From Xestospongia bergquistia (lineage: Eukaryota > Porifera > Demospongiae > Haplosclerida > Petrosiidae): 64,000 nt of DNA. The first letter of the stretch is position 1. Each line of letters starts with the position of its first letter. Positions 37,113-49,623 of this stretch are shown here, in pieces. Position numbers and translations under genes: made by a program. The notes beneath the pieces are model-generated. The model was not told the origin of the DNA, searched no databases, and worked only from the letters and a program-made list of their open reading frames with translations. The DNA is taken from positions 4,305,677 through 4,369,676 of the forward strand of contig OZ014419.1 of NCBI GenBank assembly GCA_963965975.1. The letters are read 5' to 3'.

Positions 37113-38037
37113 CCAAACAAAAGAAGAATGAGAGGTGGGAAGGGTGGGTGGACAGCAATACAGTACCACCTCCACGTGGTGTCGTCTGGAGCATCATAGG
37201 TATCCTAACTATGATGTACTGAGAGTACTGTCAATCCTTAGCTCATTCCTTTTTAAACTGTATAAAATATAATAGCTCTGTAATTTGACTAGTAGATTCT
37301 AAAGTTTGAAATTGTTATGGCAAAAGGTGGCATCAATAACAGTGAGTCCTCATTAATGTAAATATAGATGTACTTTGCATTTATATGTACATGTATCTCT
37401 GACCATATACATGTACATGTACAATGTAAAATTTGACAGTTAAAACTGAAAGGAACTGCACTACTTTAGAGAATCCTACTATTAAATGAATTTGGTCTCC
37501 AAATTGGCCACAGTTAGGGTATCAGATGTTTATTCTGAAACATTCACTAGCACTGGTTTGTTTAGCTTTCAACATTGGGCTAGTAAAACACACTACCCAC
37601 CTATAACAATAATATTTTAAACAATATATAATATAATTTGCTTTGTCTTATAGCTAATTTGTACCAATGGTAGAGTATAATATGAGACAATTTAAATTGC
37701 TCTCCCTCTCAAGAGTTCCTCAAACAGAGGAAACACTTACCCATCAAACCTTGGCCTGTTTTTATTCTTTAATTTACATGTCATTAAACTAAGTGTTGAA
37801 GTCATATTACTGGTGGTTGGCTAAATGGTATCATCAGACAGGGGTAACACTTCACTATTGAGTAGTTGAAAGTTTGACTTTAATTTGAGGTAAGGAATGC
37901 GTCAATGTTATGGGAAAATGGATAAATGGTTTAGGGTTTGTACAAGTAAGTGAGTCAGATAATACATATGGCACATGTTGCTCCGCCTCATTGTCATTGG
38001 AACCACTCCCCTGTTTATGATTGTCATTCAAATCATC
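37113..38037. other. Non-coding stretch
   Basis: No gene is recognised. An AG-bounded open stretch near 37660-37770 (plus strand) reads EFLKQRKHLPIKPWPVF, but without homology or a clear donor. A small run of TACATGTACATG palindromes lies near 37395-37425. Confidence 0.35.
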
Positions 38038-38526
38038 TTATTTAAAATAACCACCTATATATCCCTCATTGTGGGCATGGTCTTCTTTGCCTTTCAAATG
38101 TTGGATTCGCTGGTGTAGACTATCAATAATATCATCTTTTTGATGGAGCTCCAAAACTAAATCATCTCTCTCTTGATCTAAATGTCCATTCTATTCCCAA
38201 TAGTTTTGTCTTTTAGCCTTGTACTCTTCAACTTTTGTCATTAATGCTACAAAATCTTCCTCCATCTGCTTCAAACTGGTATAGAGTTTGGTCATAACTG
38301 CATCATGTTGTGTTTGTAAGTGAATTAATCTTTCTTCATAATTTATTTTGAGTTGTTTCAAGTTCTCTTTTGCAGTGTCTCTTTCCTTTTTGTACTTATC
38401 AATTCTTGATTCAATTTGTTGAACAGTTTTCTCATTTAGTGCTGCATCAATATGTTGTTGGAGTTCTCTGCTACCCTCAGAATGGAACTGTCGGAATTCT
38501 TGAAGTTTTGAGATTATGTAACACAA
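38038..38526 (-). pseudogene. Coiled-coil reading frame with one internal stop
   Basis: On the minus strand an open frame runs from about 38526 to a TAG at 38191-38193, then continues in the same frame for 51 codons to TAA at 38038-38040. Both halves are charged, heptad-like coiled coil (for example RIDKYKKERDTAKENLKQLK before the stop and DLVLELHQKDDIIDSLHQRI after it). The matching character on both sides suggests a single ancestral frame broken by a nonsense change, or a readthrough. The 5' end may begin at a splice acceptor, not at the first ATG. No family is recognised; it could be an exon of a larger coiled-coil protein. Confidence 0.55.
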
Positions 38527-39272
38527 AGTACATATAAACGAAAAATATAACTATAACAAAGAATTCTTATAACATGATGAGAAACAAAGCAATATGTAAG
38601 CATATAATTGGAAAAGTGTGTCTTCTTATAAATATGGTTTATATATGTATATATTGTATATATATATTGTAAAGTCTATCAAGGTTTGTTTATCCTGTCC
38701 TAAACTAATGGTTATTACACCTCAACTTTTGTATGGAGGATACCTCTAACACATTGTATGTGTGTTTTGTAATACAATCACTAAATCATTTGGTTTTTAA
38801 GTTAATTTTAATAAAATTTGTCATTAAAACATGAAGTTAAAGACAAAATAAAATTTGTCCAAACGAGCCAAAAAAAGTAACAAAACACTTGAAAAATGAC
38901 GAAAGTACAAGAATAAAAGGTGTTGTGAATCCTTATAGAAATCAGTCCTAATAATATGTAAATGATTACTTCTGCATTAGATACATAGCAATATAGTGTA
39001 CAGTTAGAGTTTAAGACCAAAGATTAATCCTAAATGACATAATTTTGTGTCAACGTTACATTGTTAGCTTACGGATTAACTGATTTATTGATGTATTATT
39101 AGCAGGTGCCATCATTACACTAAGCCTGTTTGAGTTGCTCTCTCATAAATAAATGTTCTCACTTAATACAAAACTTTGTCAGAAATCAGACATTGTGGGA
39201 TTAGCCATTCTGGGATATATTCAGTAATTGCTCACCACTGAAAGGTTTGAGGCCATTCCCCTTCAAATGTAT
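38527..39272. other. Non-coding stretch
   Basis: AT-rich sequence without a recognised gene. The 39020-38808 minus-strand ORF is hydrophobic and AT-driven, without gene-like features. Confidence 0.4.
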
Positions 39273-39720
39273 CTACTTTGGCATATTTAATTTTTTGATG
39301 CTCTCAGCTGTAATGAAGTGGTGACTTGATTGATGAATCACTTTGACAGTTTGGCTGCCTTTTCTGGTCTCCCTAGTAAGGTGCTGAATGTCAGCTTGGT
39401 AAAAAAAGGTAATAGTTGTATACTCTTTGATACCTTCTTTCTTAATTAAAGTGGAAATAAGCTCATTTGTCTCATTTGCTGCCTGGTCTGGTGGTGGATT
39501 ATTATGCTTGTTATTACAGGTTAATAGTTCCTCATCTTGGGTAATAATGTTTATCCACTGTATGTACAACTTTGTTCTTTTCTGACATCTTCACTAAATT
39601 GTACAATCAAAGCACCTCTGTTAAATGCATAATTTGTAGCATTGATAAAAGAGAGGATGCACCTCTTCAGTTATCACAAATTCTATAATAGTTCAATGTG
39701 TTCTAAATGCTGTTGGCTTT
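39273..39720 (-). pseudogene. Unplaced disrupted ORF, weakly helicase-like
   Basis: A 98-codon minus-strand frame (39569-39273) contains ANETNELISTLIKKEG, then TITFFYQADIQHL, and after the stop, in the same frame, KVDTFEGEWPQ. The order resembles the C-terminal part of superfamily-1 helicases, where a Q-containing helix follows a hydrophobic strand and a V-D-x-F-x-G-E segment comes next. The match is weak and made by eye. Upstream, to about 39720, another frame reads NATNYAFNRGALIVQFSEDV, so a frame change is likely. I do not assign a function. Confidence 0.3.
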
Positions 39721-40564
39721 GTTATTAAGTTGCCAATGCTCTGCATAATGTGTGCAGCAAAATTGATAATGTACCTTTTTCATTATATTTTGCAAAGACA
39801 TAACTATTTGGTGAAAAAATGTGCGAACTACTTAGAAGTGTTAATTACTCAGAAAAAGTGCAAATTACTCAGAAGTATTATCTCCACTACTTTAGACAAT
39901 TTGGTATTAACTCACGATCAGGTAGTTATATAATATGGAATCTGGAACGGAAAGTAATAAAATAACCATTGTTTCAAAGTTCATCAGATGTAATATCATA
40001 GCACAAGATAAATGTACAATCAAAGTACTTTATTGTTTGTGTTTCCTCACTATTTTCATCTGAATCATAGTCAGAAGAAAAGGTGATTCTCTTTCTATTA
40101 ATAAAGGAAAATACATTACCCTTTTAAAAATTACAATATTTTTGAAATGCCTTTTAAATTTACAAATACTGTTGAGTAGTAAATAGAAGTGGATTCATCC
40201 TTAAACAGCAGAGAAGAGACGAAACAATCTTTGCCACTAAAATTATCAAGGATGAATCTGTAGTGAAATTCAAAATTAACATGTAATAAATATTGCTTAT
40301 TCGCTACCTTTGGTTGATTTTGGTGGGAACAAAAACTCTGACTCAAGCATATTTACTAAGTGGAATAGATTCCCTTCTATCATTGTCAGCATCCTCTTCT
40401 CCTGAAGATAGGACCACTACACTTATCTAAACCAGCCATTTTTAATTTAGGAAGCCAAAACAGAAAGTTTATTTTCTAAGATATTTGCAATTGCTTCGTC
40501 TTACAGTTGACTTAGCCACTTCATACATCATATATTTACTACAATCATAACAACCAGTCACACT
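39721..40564. other. Non-coding stretch
   Basis: No gene is recognised. The minus-strand ORF at 40346-40131 (71 codons) is AT-driven and without motifs; it could be further wreckage of the locus at 39273-39720. Confidence 0.35.
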
Positions 40565-41640
40565 AGGTCATAGAGTTGGATTAGTTAGCTAAAAAGAGTT
40601 AAGAGATGTAATATTTTTATACATACACCATAATCAATGAGTATTACAGCAAAGCATGACTTATATATTCAAGTGTTTCACCAATTTCCTTTTTTTCCCT
40701 TAGATAGAGGTCACTCAAATACCATCAGAGAACACTCTTACAGAGATTGACTTCCCTCTGGACTCTCTTCATTGTTATAACACTTGTTCCATTCTGGAGT
40801 TAATGTGTGAAGGACAAATAGTGAGTGACCTACGTCAAGGCATGTTTGCATCAGAGAACACTCTTACAGAGATTGACTTCCCTCTGGACTCTCTTCATTG
40901 TTATAACACACTTGTTACAAAGCTCCTTTAACTTGATTATAATCTCTCTCTCCTTTTCTCTCATGGTAGGTTTAATGAACACACTGGGTTATAGAGTTGA
41001 ATTAGTTAGCTGAAAAGAGTTTAGAGATCTAATATAATTAATAACCATTACATGAGTGAGTAGACTACTAGTAAAGAGGAATACTAAGCAATCATTATTA
41101 TATGTAGCAACTCATCTTCCATTTCACATGCTCCAATCTGGAGTTAGTGTGTGAAGGACAATCAGTGAGTGACCAATGTCAAGGCATGTTTGCATCAGAG
41201 AACACTCTTACGGAGATTGAATTCTGTCTGAACTCTCTCCACTCTTATAACACTTTTGTTATAAAGCGCTTTTAACTTGACTGTAATCCTCTTTCTTAAT
41301 CATAGCAACCAATCAGATGAAATCAAAACAATGGAAGACACTTCTATTCTGTTACCAGTTAAGGTAAACAAATGTTAAGATATATGTACCTTCTATTTTA
41401 CCCCTTATTATTGTTATTTTTTTGGAATATAGCGTGTAACTTCAGTAACCTGTTGTTTAGATTATGCCCAATCATTTGACTTTGAGCCAATCTTGATGTG
41501 TGGTTCTTTTGCTCTGAATACTATGTCTCATGTTTCACATCTTTTAATCTTGAGTTGATGTGTGGAGAACAAATAGTGAGTGGCCTATGTCAAGGCATGT
41601 TTGCATTAGAGAACACTCTTACAGAGATTGACTTCCCTCA
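40565..41640 (+). repeat. Tandemly duplicated gene segment (four degenerate copies)
   Basis: A segment encoding SENTLTEIDFPLDSLHCYN recurs at 40723-40783, 40848-40912, about 41190-41275 and, partly, 41600-41640. The three later copies are preceded by a conserved stretch encoding QIVSDLRQGMFA or a variant. A flanking block (ATAGAGTTGAATTAGTTAGC) at about 40565 recurs at about 40985, a 420-bp step. The residues, not only the bases, are conserved between copies, so this may be part of a real protein family. I do not recognise it. Stops separate the copies. Confidence 0.6.
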
Positions 41641-42024
41641 AATTCTTACCTATATAGAATTTCTCCACGTGAGAATTAAAATTGTTACCCATATAGCCTT
41701 TTGTATGAGTCGAGAAATCAAATGTTACCCATATGGGATATCTCTGAGTTGAGAAATCAAATTGTTACCCATATAGAATTTATCCAAATGTTACAATTGT
41801 TGTACAAAAGATCTAATATATCATGTATATATCCGACACCTTAAAAAATACATGGTACACCTTAAAAAATACATGGTACATTTTTGTAGCTATATTTACA
41901 ATTGTAATTACACAAAACCAATACATTTTCAACATAAAAACAATGAATGTATTCAATATATTTCCTGTGCTACAAAACATAACAACACAGCTCTATATTA
42001 TATAACTGTCTTATTCTGCTCAAG

Positions 42025-42124
42025 ATGATCCAACTCTTCATTATCAGACTAGAGACTTCTTAGAGGTCATGGGATTTTATTTCAAATGGCAAACAAGAAG
42101 ACTGAGGAATGGACAAATTCTTAA
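42025..42124 (+). CDS. Isolated exon-like segment, unrecognised
   Basis: After a pyrimidine-rich tract and AG at 42023-42024, an open segment reads DPTLHYQTRDFLEVMGFYFK and continues WQTRRLRNGQIL up to a GTAAGA donor at 42125. The composition is protein-like and both splice signals are good. No in-frame neighbour exon is identified, although it lies downstream of the duplicated segment above on the same strand. Confidence 0.3.
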
Positions 42125-43054
42125 GTAAGAACATTAATCTTATGATCCCAATATGAACACTGGTCATTATAATGTATGTTACATATAATACATGTACTTC
42201 ATTATAGTACTATTTGATTTCAAAAACATGCAAAAAATATAATTGTACTGTAAGTACTGATATACTTAGAGTGATCTTTAAGAGTCCAGTTTATCATAAC
42301 TATATATTGATCACTAATTATTGAAGAGGTCATTACACATAATGTCACATTGAGTACTTCATTGTGTCATGAGTTGTATCTCGAGTTACATTTAAACTGA
42401 ACCTAATAGATAGATGGATATATGAATAGATTAACAGCAGATAAAATGGGCAAATAAATGGATAAAGAAAATAGACATAATTATACAAATTAGTGCAATA
42501 GACACCTAGAGAGATGAAGTAGATACATAGATTATAATACCTGATTAAACAGTACATATCTTAAAAGAACTAGTACTTTCTTAATATCAGTAATATCAAT
42601 AGCACATTGTGACTTCCTGTGAAAAAAGTAATGGATTGATGATGAAGTCAATAATATAACATTTATGAATATAATATATAGTGTAATCAAATTGATGACT
42701 TGACTTGTTAATAAATTTTATAACAATTTAATTAGGTAACAATGTAGCTAATTGTAATGAACACTGTTTACAATTCCAACAATACTACTAATTATATTTA
42801 ATAATCAATACAAGTTGAAATATGCAAATTCAGCTTTAGTAAGCAAAATATAAATAGTGGTCATAAATGCAACATATCCATGACGACATCTATGCAACAA
42901 CAATATTAATAGCATTGTTCTGTATAAAGTTGCTTTATTGATTAATACAATGATTAAAATCAAATAAAATGTGTTGTGGGCTGTAGGCACAAAACTATTG
43001 TCAAGTAATATTATTATTGACAACAAAATTAATGTATGTCATACATGGAATTAA
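42125..43054. other. Non-coding AT-rich stretch
   Basis: Nothing gene-like is seen. The short ORFs at 42557-42345 and 43026-42805 (minus) are hydrophobic, AT-driven readings. Confidence 0.45.
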
Positions 43055-44733
43055 TAAACAAGCAATATTGTTACATGCTGGGTTGTGTTCTTCAAGTTGA
43101 GATAGTACGAGACCTTGTTAAACAAACTCTTTCATTAAAGAAACTGTAGGCTTTCTGGTTGTACTCCAAGATAAACTACATTATAATCATTGAGTAAAAC
43201 CAGTTTATGAAACATATAAAATATCTCAAGTTGTAGCTGATGTCTTGTTAGTACAACAATCCTATTAGAAATAATAAGATGGTTTAAGTGACTGATATGG
43301 TAGCATCCAGACCTATGGTAAATAGATACATGTTATAAATAATGTTACGTATCATATATTGTATATGGAGCTACTTTTAAAAGGGCTGCTAGAATTTCTT
43401 AGGCAAATTGTAAGCATTAGGTAAATATACACAATTTACTGCAACTCATACATTTATTAATATGATTATAAAGTAAAGCTATTATATTGGTTTTATTTGT
43501 TTGTAATTATGTTCAAGAAGTTTATTTACATTTCCTCTATTATATTAATCATATTATACTGGTCTGTTACAATGAAAGTGTCAACTTAACATGAATACAC
43601 ATAACAAGTCTGCCAATATTGCTATGCTGTTAATTCAAAATAAAAAGTAACTTATTGATATATCTATTAAATTTATGTGAATTAATATGGGCATACTTGG
43701 GGTTAACTCATATATATAATACATAATATTATTATCTATAATGTACATGTACATGTATACATGTCTATAAGGAATACTTGTCATTGTTATAAAATATCTT
43801 ACCTGATATTGGTTTATCTAAAAAGATTACCTTAGGGATTATAATGTAATCACTGATCTCCTCTTTTGTCAACGACTAAGTCCAGGTACAAAAGCTCCAT
43901 CTACTTTTGTGACTTGAACTGAAAGGAAACCAGTGTAAGAAAAGTGATCACATGTACATGTATGCTGTATTGTATAGGTACTGTAAGTGTACATAAAATA
44001 AACATTTAAATAAATTGTAACTTAACAATTCATACATACAAACATAGTATCTACATATAGTGTACACTGTACATGTATGATAATTCCATTACACTATATG
44101 AGTTGTGCATGTATGATCATATTACACACTTACCACTTCCATAACTTGTTTTACTCTCTCATACTTCTAATCATTTTACCAGGCAAATTCATAAGACCAG
44201 GTTCTGTCTACAAATAAGCTGTTCAAATGTCATCCCAAGTCATATACTCTCCTTACAGTAAGTTCTTCATAATAAGGTGTGGCTAACTGTATGCCATATC
44301 CAGTATTAGCTATATACTTCTGTTGTGTTTTATCCATAGAATGTCAATTTTCATATATCTCAGCAATTGGACATACATGACAATATAAACTACTTACTAA
44401 GCAGTTAGCCACTGATATATTGCCAGTTTCTCATCTTCTAGTAAGTAAGTCTAAAAATGTGGCCTTCCCACATCCTAAAACATATGAAAATCATACGATA
44501 CTAAGGAACTGGTAAATAAAATCATGTAACTAATATAATTATAGTCCATAACACACAATGTTCATATTGAATTTTTACATACCACATACATGTACACGAC
44601 ATGTTGGGAACATTAAAGTCAAATAATAAACATGGATTTTTGACATGTGAAAGTCAAGATTAAAATAAAGTGACATTCCACATAGAATCTTCTTACCTCC
44701 TTGACCACACCCACAACAACCAGTAGGTTGAGT
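43055..44733 (-). pseudogene. ABCG-type (White family) transporter ATPase domain pseudogene
   Basis: Reading down the minus strand, the order of an ABC ATPase is recognisable. A short exon (44733-44697) leads into 44474-44398 with Walker A GCGKATFLDLLT and then RETGNIS-like sequence broken by TGA. Around 44339-44250 lies YIANTGYGIQLATPYYEELT, the Q-loop region, ending LTVR. Around 44130 lies ERVKQVMEV in another frame. Exon 43918-43831 has the signature region GAFVPGLS, then a stop where the second half of LSGGQ belongs, then QKRR. GLDAT follows near 43305 and the H-loop segment IVVLTRHQLQLEIFYMF near 43250-43200, then KLVLLNDYNVVYLG. EEHNPACN near 43085 fits the end of the domain. Several stops and frame changes make it non-functional. 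No membrane domain is seen. Family assignment is from motif order. Confidence 0.75.
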
Positions 44734-44847
44734 CTATAGAGGAATGTCACATATACATGTACATACACAGACTACTTGTCATATACTGTAAATGTCAAAA
44801 ATTTCGCCACTCAAAATGTCGCACATAAAATTTTCTATAAATATAAA

Positions 44848-44925
44848 TATTCCATTAGATGAATGCATTAGTGACATCAAGTTTAAATAAACTTGATGTC
44901 ACTAATGCATTCATCTAATGGAATA
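44848..44925. repeat. Perfect 38-bp palindrome
   Basis: Arms 44848-44885 and 44888-44925 are perfect complements with only AA between them. Such a structure can extrude as a cruciform. The complete identity implies that it is recent or maintained. Confidence 0.88.
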
Positions 44926-45182
44926 AATGCGTGTATATATTGTATCTGTACATTATACTCGATGGGGTTAGCGACAAATACATGTAATAGAGAACGTCAC
45001 TATAATTCTATATTTTGTTATTCTGTACCTTATCTGTTTCTTGCAATATTTCAGTGTGAGATAGCTGTAGACTTTTTTAATAATAGATTTCAAATATGGT
45101 GTTGATGAGTTATCTGATGTCACATATTATATACAAAACAGTGAAAGTAACTAACCCTCTATACTGGTACATTCATTATATA

Positions 45183-45213
45183 ATTGTACTGTACTATAAC
45201 AGTACAGTACAAT
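45183..45213. repeat. Short hairpin with 13-bp perfect arms
   Basis: ATTGTACTGTACT and its complement are separated by ATAAC. It lies 258 bp from the 38-bp palindrome. No poly-T or protein-coding context suggests a terminator or an RNA gene. Confidence 0.6.
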
Positions 45214-46849
45214 GTAGTGCAGTAGTGTACAGTATGTATCCTTACAAGTAAGTACTTTTACAATAGCTTTAATGTATATACTTTTATAAGGATTCCATAG
45301 TACCACTTACTTTAAATGACTTTGTTTTTGTGAATAGAGAGCATGGAGGCTATGTCAAATTTTTTTCTGTTACTAAGTTTTGTCACAGACCTTTTGCTGT
45401 CTTCATGCATCTATCCTTTAGATGTACTATGGTCAGCTTGAAAAGACATTTTATGCTCATTATGACTTACAGATATTAAACATTCACAAAATGAAAAGCT
45501 ATATATAATGAAATGATAGTTGCTATTAATGTTACCATTGTTCATGTAACTGTACATGTTGTGCATATAAATATTCTGTAGTTGCAAATGATATGAAAAT
45601 GTTTGTATCCAAAAAGCAATGCAATATTTTAACTATCACTACTACACCACAGTACATGTACATGCTTTTATGTCAGTATGTCATTGTAATATGCAGTGTA
45701 CATATACATTAAACATTCACACTAGGAATACATACCAATAGAGTGTGTGCTCACAGAATCATCTTTTTTTTCATGGCTTGGTATCTTCATTCTCCTTGTT
45801 TATCTCTTCATGGATTATTGCTGGTTGAGACAGATACCAAAAAATTTTCAAAATATTAGTTGTAACTATTTTTTAAGAATATACTTATCATGTAACTACT
45901 ATATAATGATGATATGTGCTAGAATGAAATCTTAAGATAAACTGAGCAATCCAATCTGAGCAATCCAATCTGTATTGTGCTCTTTAATTTCCTATGATAT
46001 ATGCCACTATGAGGCCTTCTGAATCTTAAGTAAGTAAAGAATTTCGTTAATGGAATTCATATACTGTTAGTCGATCTATCCATCAATTTATCTATTATCT
46101 GTCATCAATTTGTCTGTCCATTTATCAACCTGTCTGTAGTGTATCTCTTTAGTGCCTATTTGTGCATCCAACCATCTAATCACTTGATTTAATAGATGCA
46201 ATGTTTTCTATTTCATCCTCAGATCATGAATATTATCATAAAAAAACAAAAGATACAGTGGTACAACATAGTGTATCGCTTTTTTGGCATACACTAAATC
46301 TCTGCACAAGTGATGATCTTGACTGTTTGAAGACGTGATTATAATCATGTAGTATACAACACATCATTAATATAAACCTAGACCTTTGAATCATCATCCC
46401 TTTAAAATATTGTATAAATTATAGTAATTATGCTGATGGACAGACAGAAGTTACCACTCATTCCTTCTATTTGCCTAACACCTGGGTATCAGGCTAAATT
46501 ATTTGACTAACATCTTCAGTTCACAATGTTAACTCTATAACAACCATTACCATAATATAAAATGTCAAATCCAATGACCAGTATCAGTACCCATCAAAAA
46601 TTAAGGTTGTACATGTAGTCCAGTAATACTGAGGTTATTTTGAGTGTAGCTAGAACTAATGTAACATTAATGGAACACATACATTGATAATTTATATTCT
46701 CATTGTGTATTATTATGAAGAAATATTCTATATAAAATACTACTTTCTTGTTTTTTTATTAATGACAAGAAATCCTGCATTAACTTGTTCTAACAATATA
46801 CATTTCTCATTATTCACAGTTGACAAACCATACCAGTAGTGTTAATCTT
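45214..46849. other. Non-coding stretch
   Basis: No recognised gene or repeat family, apart from TACATGTACATG-like short palindromes and a weak ATCTGTC-type run near 46075-46140. Confidence 0.4.
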
Positions 46850-47520
46850 TGTAATTTTGACACGTTGGCTGCATAGTTTGGATTGTACTCATAATAGAAG
46901 CCAGTCAGACCTAAGAAAGATCAATTTTCTTTCTAGTTCTAGGTCTTGGGGATCTTCAATTTTGGTGTTCTCTCATCTAGCCTTGACCTAGTTAATATCC
47001 TGCAAAGTTAATGTTATTAAAGCAGATTACACACTTTGGTGGTCTAATTGTGGAGTTGTCCTTAAAATTATATAAGCAGTTTTGTCAGGGTTACCAAATG
47101 TTAAATTCATGTAGTGGTGTGAATTAGTATGTCCTTGATGATACTAAAAATGTTGTCTCGTCAGAGTAATAGCTTTTTCATCCCATGCATGAGATCAACA
47201 TCCTGAAAGGCTTCTTAGGAACCTGTAGGAGTCATCTGGTGTCACAAAGCTGTTATAGAGATGTCTTCCTTGGTAACAGGGACCTGCCAGTACCCTTATT
47301 TAACCAATCTTTGAGACATATTTATCTTTACAGAACTAATAGAATAAGTCTGTAGTGACACCTTGGGTTTTAGATTTAATACAATAATATTAACTTCCAA
47401 TAGTCAACACTCACATGGTTAGATCTGTCTTTTTTGAATATCCTGCACAGAGTAAGAGTATGGTAGTTCTATAGCTCTCTGATAACACTCATTTTCACAT
47501 TTTCAACATGTCCAGTATGT
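46850..47520 (-). mobile_element. Ty3/gypsy retrotransposon reverse-transcriptase remnant
   Basis: The minus strand keeps landmarks of a gypsy-type reverse transcriptase in the correct order, spread over shifted frames. These are KKDRSNHVSVDYWKL near 47430-47390, a GYWQVPVTKEDIS segment near 47300-47265 with a stop just before it, FVTPDDSYRF near 47250-47220, a D-I-L-I block near 47125 where the catalytic YxDD box should be (one acidic residue is replaced), and SFLGLTGFYYEYNPNYA near 46925-46870, the start of the thumb/connection. Stops and frame changes are frequent, so it is old and dead. No LTRs, gag, RNase H or integrase could be identified on either side. Confidence 0.75.
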
Positions 47521-49125
47521 CATTTCTACGTGACTCATTGATATTGTAAGGGACAGAGTATTTTTTAGATCAGATTACTTTAAATATGGTTAGAAAAACA
47601 TAGTGTACAACAGATAAAATAGAACTGATATTGGATAGGACCCCTTCAATAACAATGATAGAAGTGATTTTGTAAGGCTACTTTGGCTTTATCTATTCTG
47701 TCATTTACCATAAGAGAATGCAGTTTTTTCAATTTTTACAGAACAAGACATGGTTATGCTGCCAAAAATCTTTATGAAAAATAAGCTTTGAATTAAGGAG
47801 ATATTCCACATTGAAAGTGTCACACAGAATAGTGCTTCACTTTTCAAGGAGTTGGGTGCAAGCCAAACTGGAAAAACCACATCCATGCATTTTAAGACTT
47901 CTTGCTTTTAAGACAGTTCTCTTTTGTTACAATACTAGCAATGTTTGGACAAAAAATGGAAATTGGTTCTGGAATTTTATACAGGTGACTAATATTCCTT
48001 GCTGTAACAGAAGATTAGCCATATATATACTATTTTAAAATTATTTTAAAAATAAAAAAGATATTCACTCCATCATTATTTTACTGGATTTTGGTTAAAT
48101 TTTTGTTTTCGGAAACCTCGATCCACTGGCAGGTTGATCATTTTGCTATTTAGGTCAAATATTGGTGTGGATAATGTCAGAAATTTAGTATGCATCATTT
48201 GTCATTGTTCTCCACTGGTGTTTAAGATATAAGAGTCAAGCTATACGTTTATTGATAATTTTGTCATTTTGATGTTAAGTGTGCTCGTTCTTTTGAAGGT
48301 TGGCAGTAAATACTGAGCTGATATACACGTAAAAGTAAAGTACACTAATCAGTGTATATTTCGTTGATTATAGTGGCCATTTTCTTTGTAATTGTGAAAA
48401 TATTACCTTTCATTGCAATTTTAGGACTTTCTAATATTCACACACTCAATCATAAATTTTGTTATTATATGTCACCTCTAACCTGCATTTGATGGATGTT
48501 TCAAAGGACATGCTTTACCATGACAAGTATCGTTGGTACTTATTGTTTGTTACTATATATTGTGTGTTCTTAATACTAATATGGAGCACAAATTGTTTTA
48601 AAGTGACACTTATTTTTGTTGTTCTACCTTGTTAATACCTTATTAAAGGTGTCTGCTAAAATTATCAATGTGGTACAGTTGCTTGATTTTCTTCTAATTG
48701 TTTCCTTTTACTACCAGGTGAAATTATGACTGAATCTAATTTTTAATAAAATGTTCTCTCATTTATGCTGACCACTGACCATGTGTACGCTGTTATATAT
48801 ATTTATAGTGATTCTCACAACATTAATGGTATAATTTATTGTACAGTAACAAAATTGCTCTTATTTTAATAGATCTAAAGCTTTTAAGGCAGTGGAAGAA
48901 TATAACATTGCACATTGTTTTAAAAAGTTAGCATAACATCTTCAAAATGAGAACATTAAAAATTATTTACAAGAATTATGCAAAAACTACTCAAAGCAAC
49001 AAGGATTGAATAGTCAAATTAAAAGCTAAGTACAAAACAAGCTATTACAGCAAAATCATAGATTTTTGTCTACTCTATACTATAGATATCAACTACTTAC
49101 ATAAAAGACTAAAAAAGCAAAATGT
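47521..49125. other. Non-coding stretch
   Basis: The part nearest 47521 may be further decayed retrotransposon, but no motif is readable. The opposing short ORFs near 47701-48038 have no recognised features. The rest is probably 3' flanking sequence of the minus-strand gene ending at 49126. Confidence 0.4.
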
Positions 49126-49469
49126 TCAATGTCTCACAAAGTCTTTCTTATGGAGATATTTGATGTGCACATCTGGTTTACCTACAAACTCTCTAATTTT
49201 CATTGCTGTAGAATTGTGTTTTACAATACAGCTTTCAACTGTATCAATAACAACCTCCCAAGTCACATCAGTAGGCATCGTGTCTACCCAACTGCGGATT
49301 ACTTTCATAAGCTTATTGCCATTATCTTCTGGGCTGTTACTACAACCTTCTAAGACATTGCGTTGTACTTCAAGAGCTAGACCGATCTTCTTCCAGTCAT
49401 ACTCTATGTCAGATAGTAGGTCAAGAAGATCTTTAATACTGGGTTCCTTCTTAAGTATTCCTGATATGT
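49126..49469 (-). CDS. Death-domain exon of second ankyrin-NTPase gene
   Basis: After an acceptor at 49471-49470 (TTATTATAG) the exon runs 344 bp to TGA at 49126. It encodes a death domain. IKDLLDLLSDIEYDWKKIGL begins helix 1 to 2, the conserved Trp and hydrophobic core follow, and VIRSWVDTMPTDVTWEVVID forms helices 4 to 6. The incoming codon (G plus AC, Asp) joins the exon ending at 49624 in frame. Death domains assemble signalling platforms by homotypic contact; the partner is unknown. A stretch to 49548 that is open upstream of the acceptor is intron. This exon itself is intact. Confidence 0.82.
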
Positions 49470-49623
49470 CTATAATAAGAAAAGAATTATGAAGTATATG
49501 ATGTTTAACTAAAAAAAATATTAGTTCTGACTTAAATAATTTATGCAATCACAATATAGAAATTAAAATCTAAGGTATATAATAAAGTCTAGACTATCTT
49601 TTGTAAATGTTTAATGCTCTTAC

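Noticed and set aside
49129..49492. Two plus-strand ORFs opposite the death-domain exon
   Set aside because: They are antisense to a well-supported minus-strand exon with correct splice borders.
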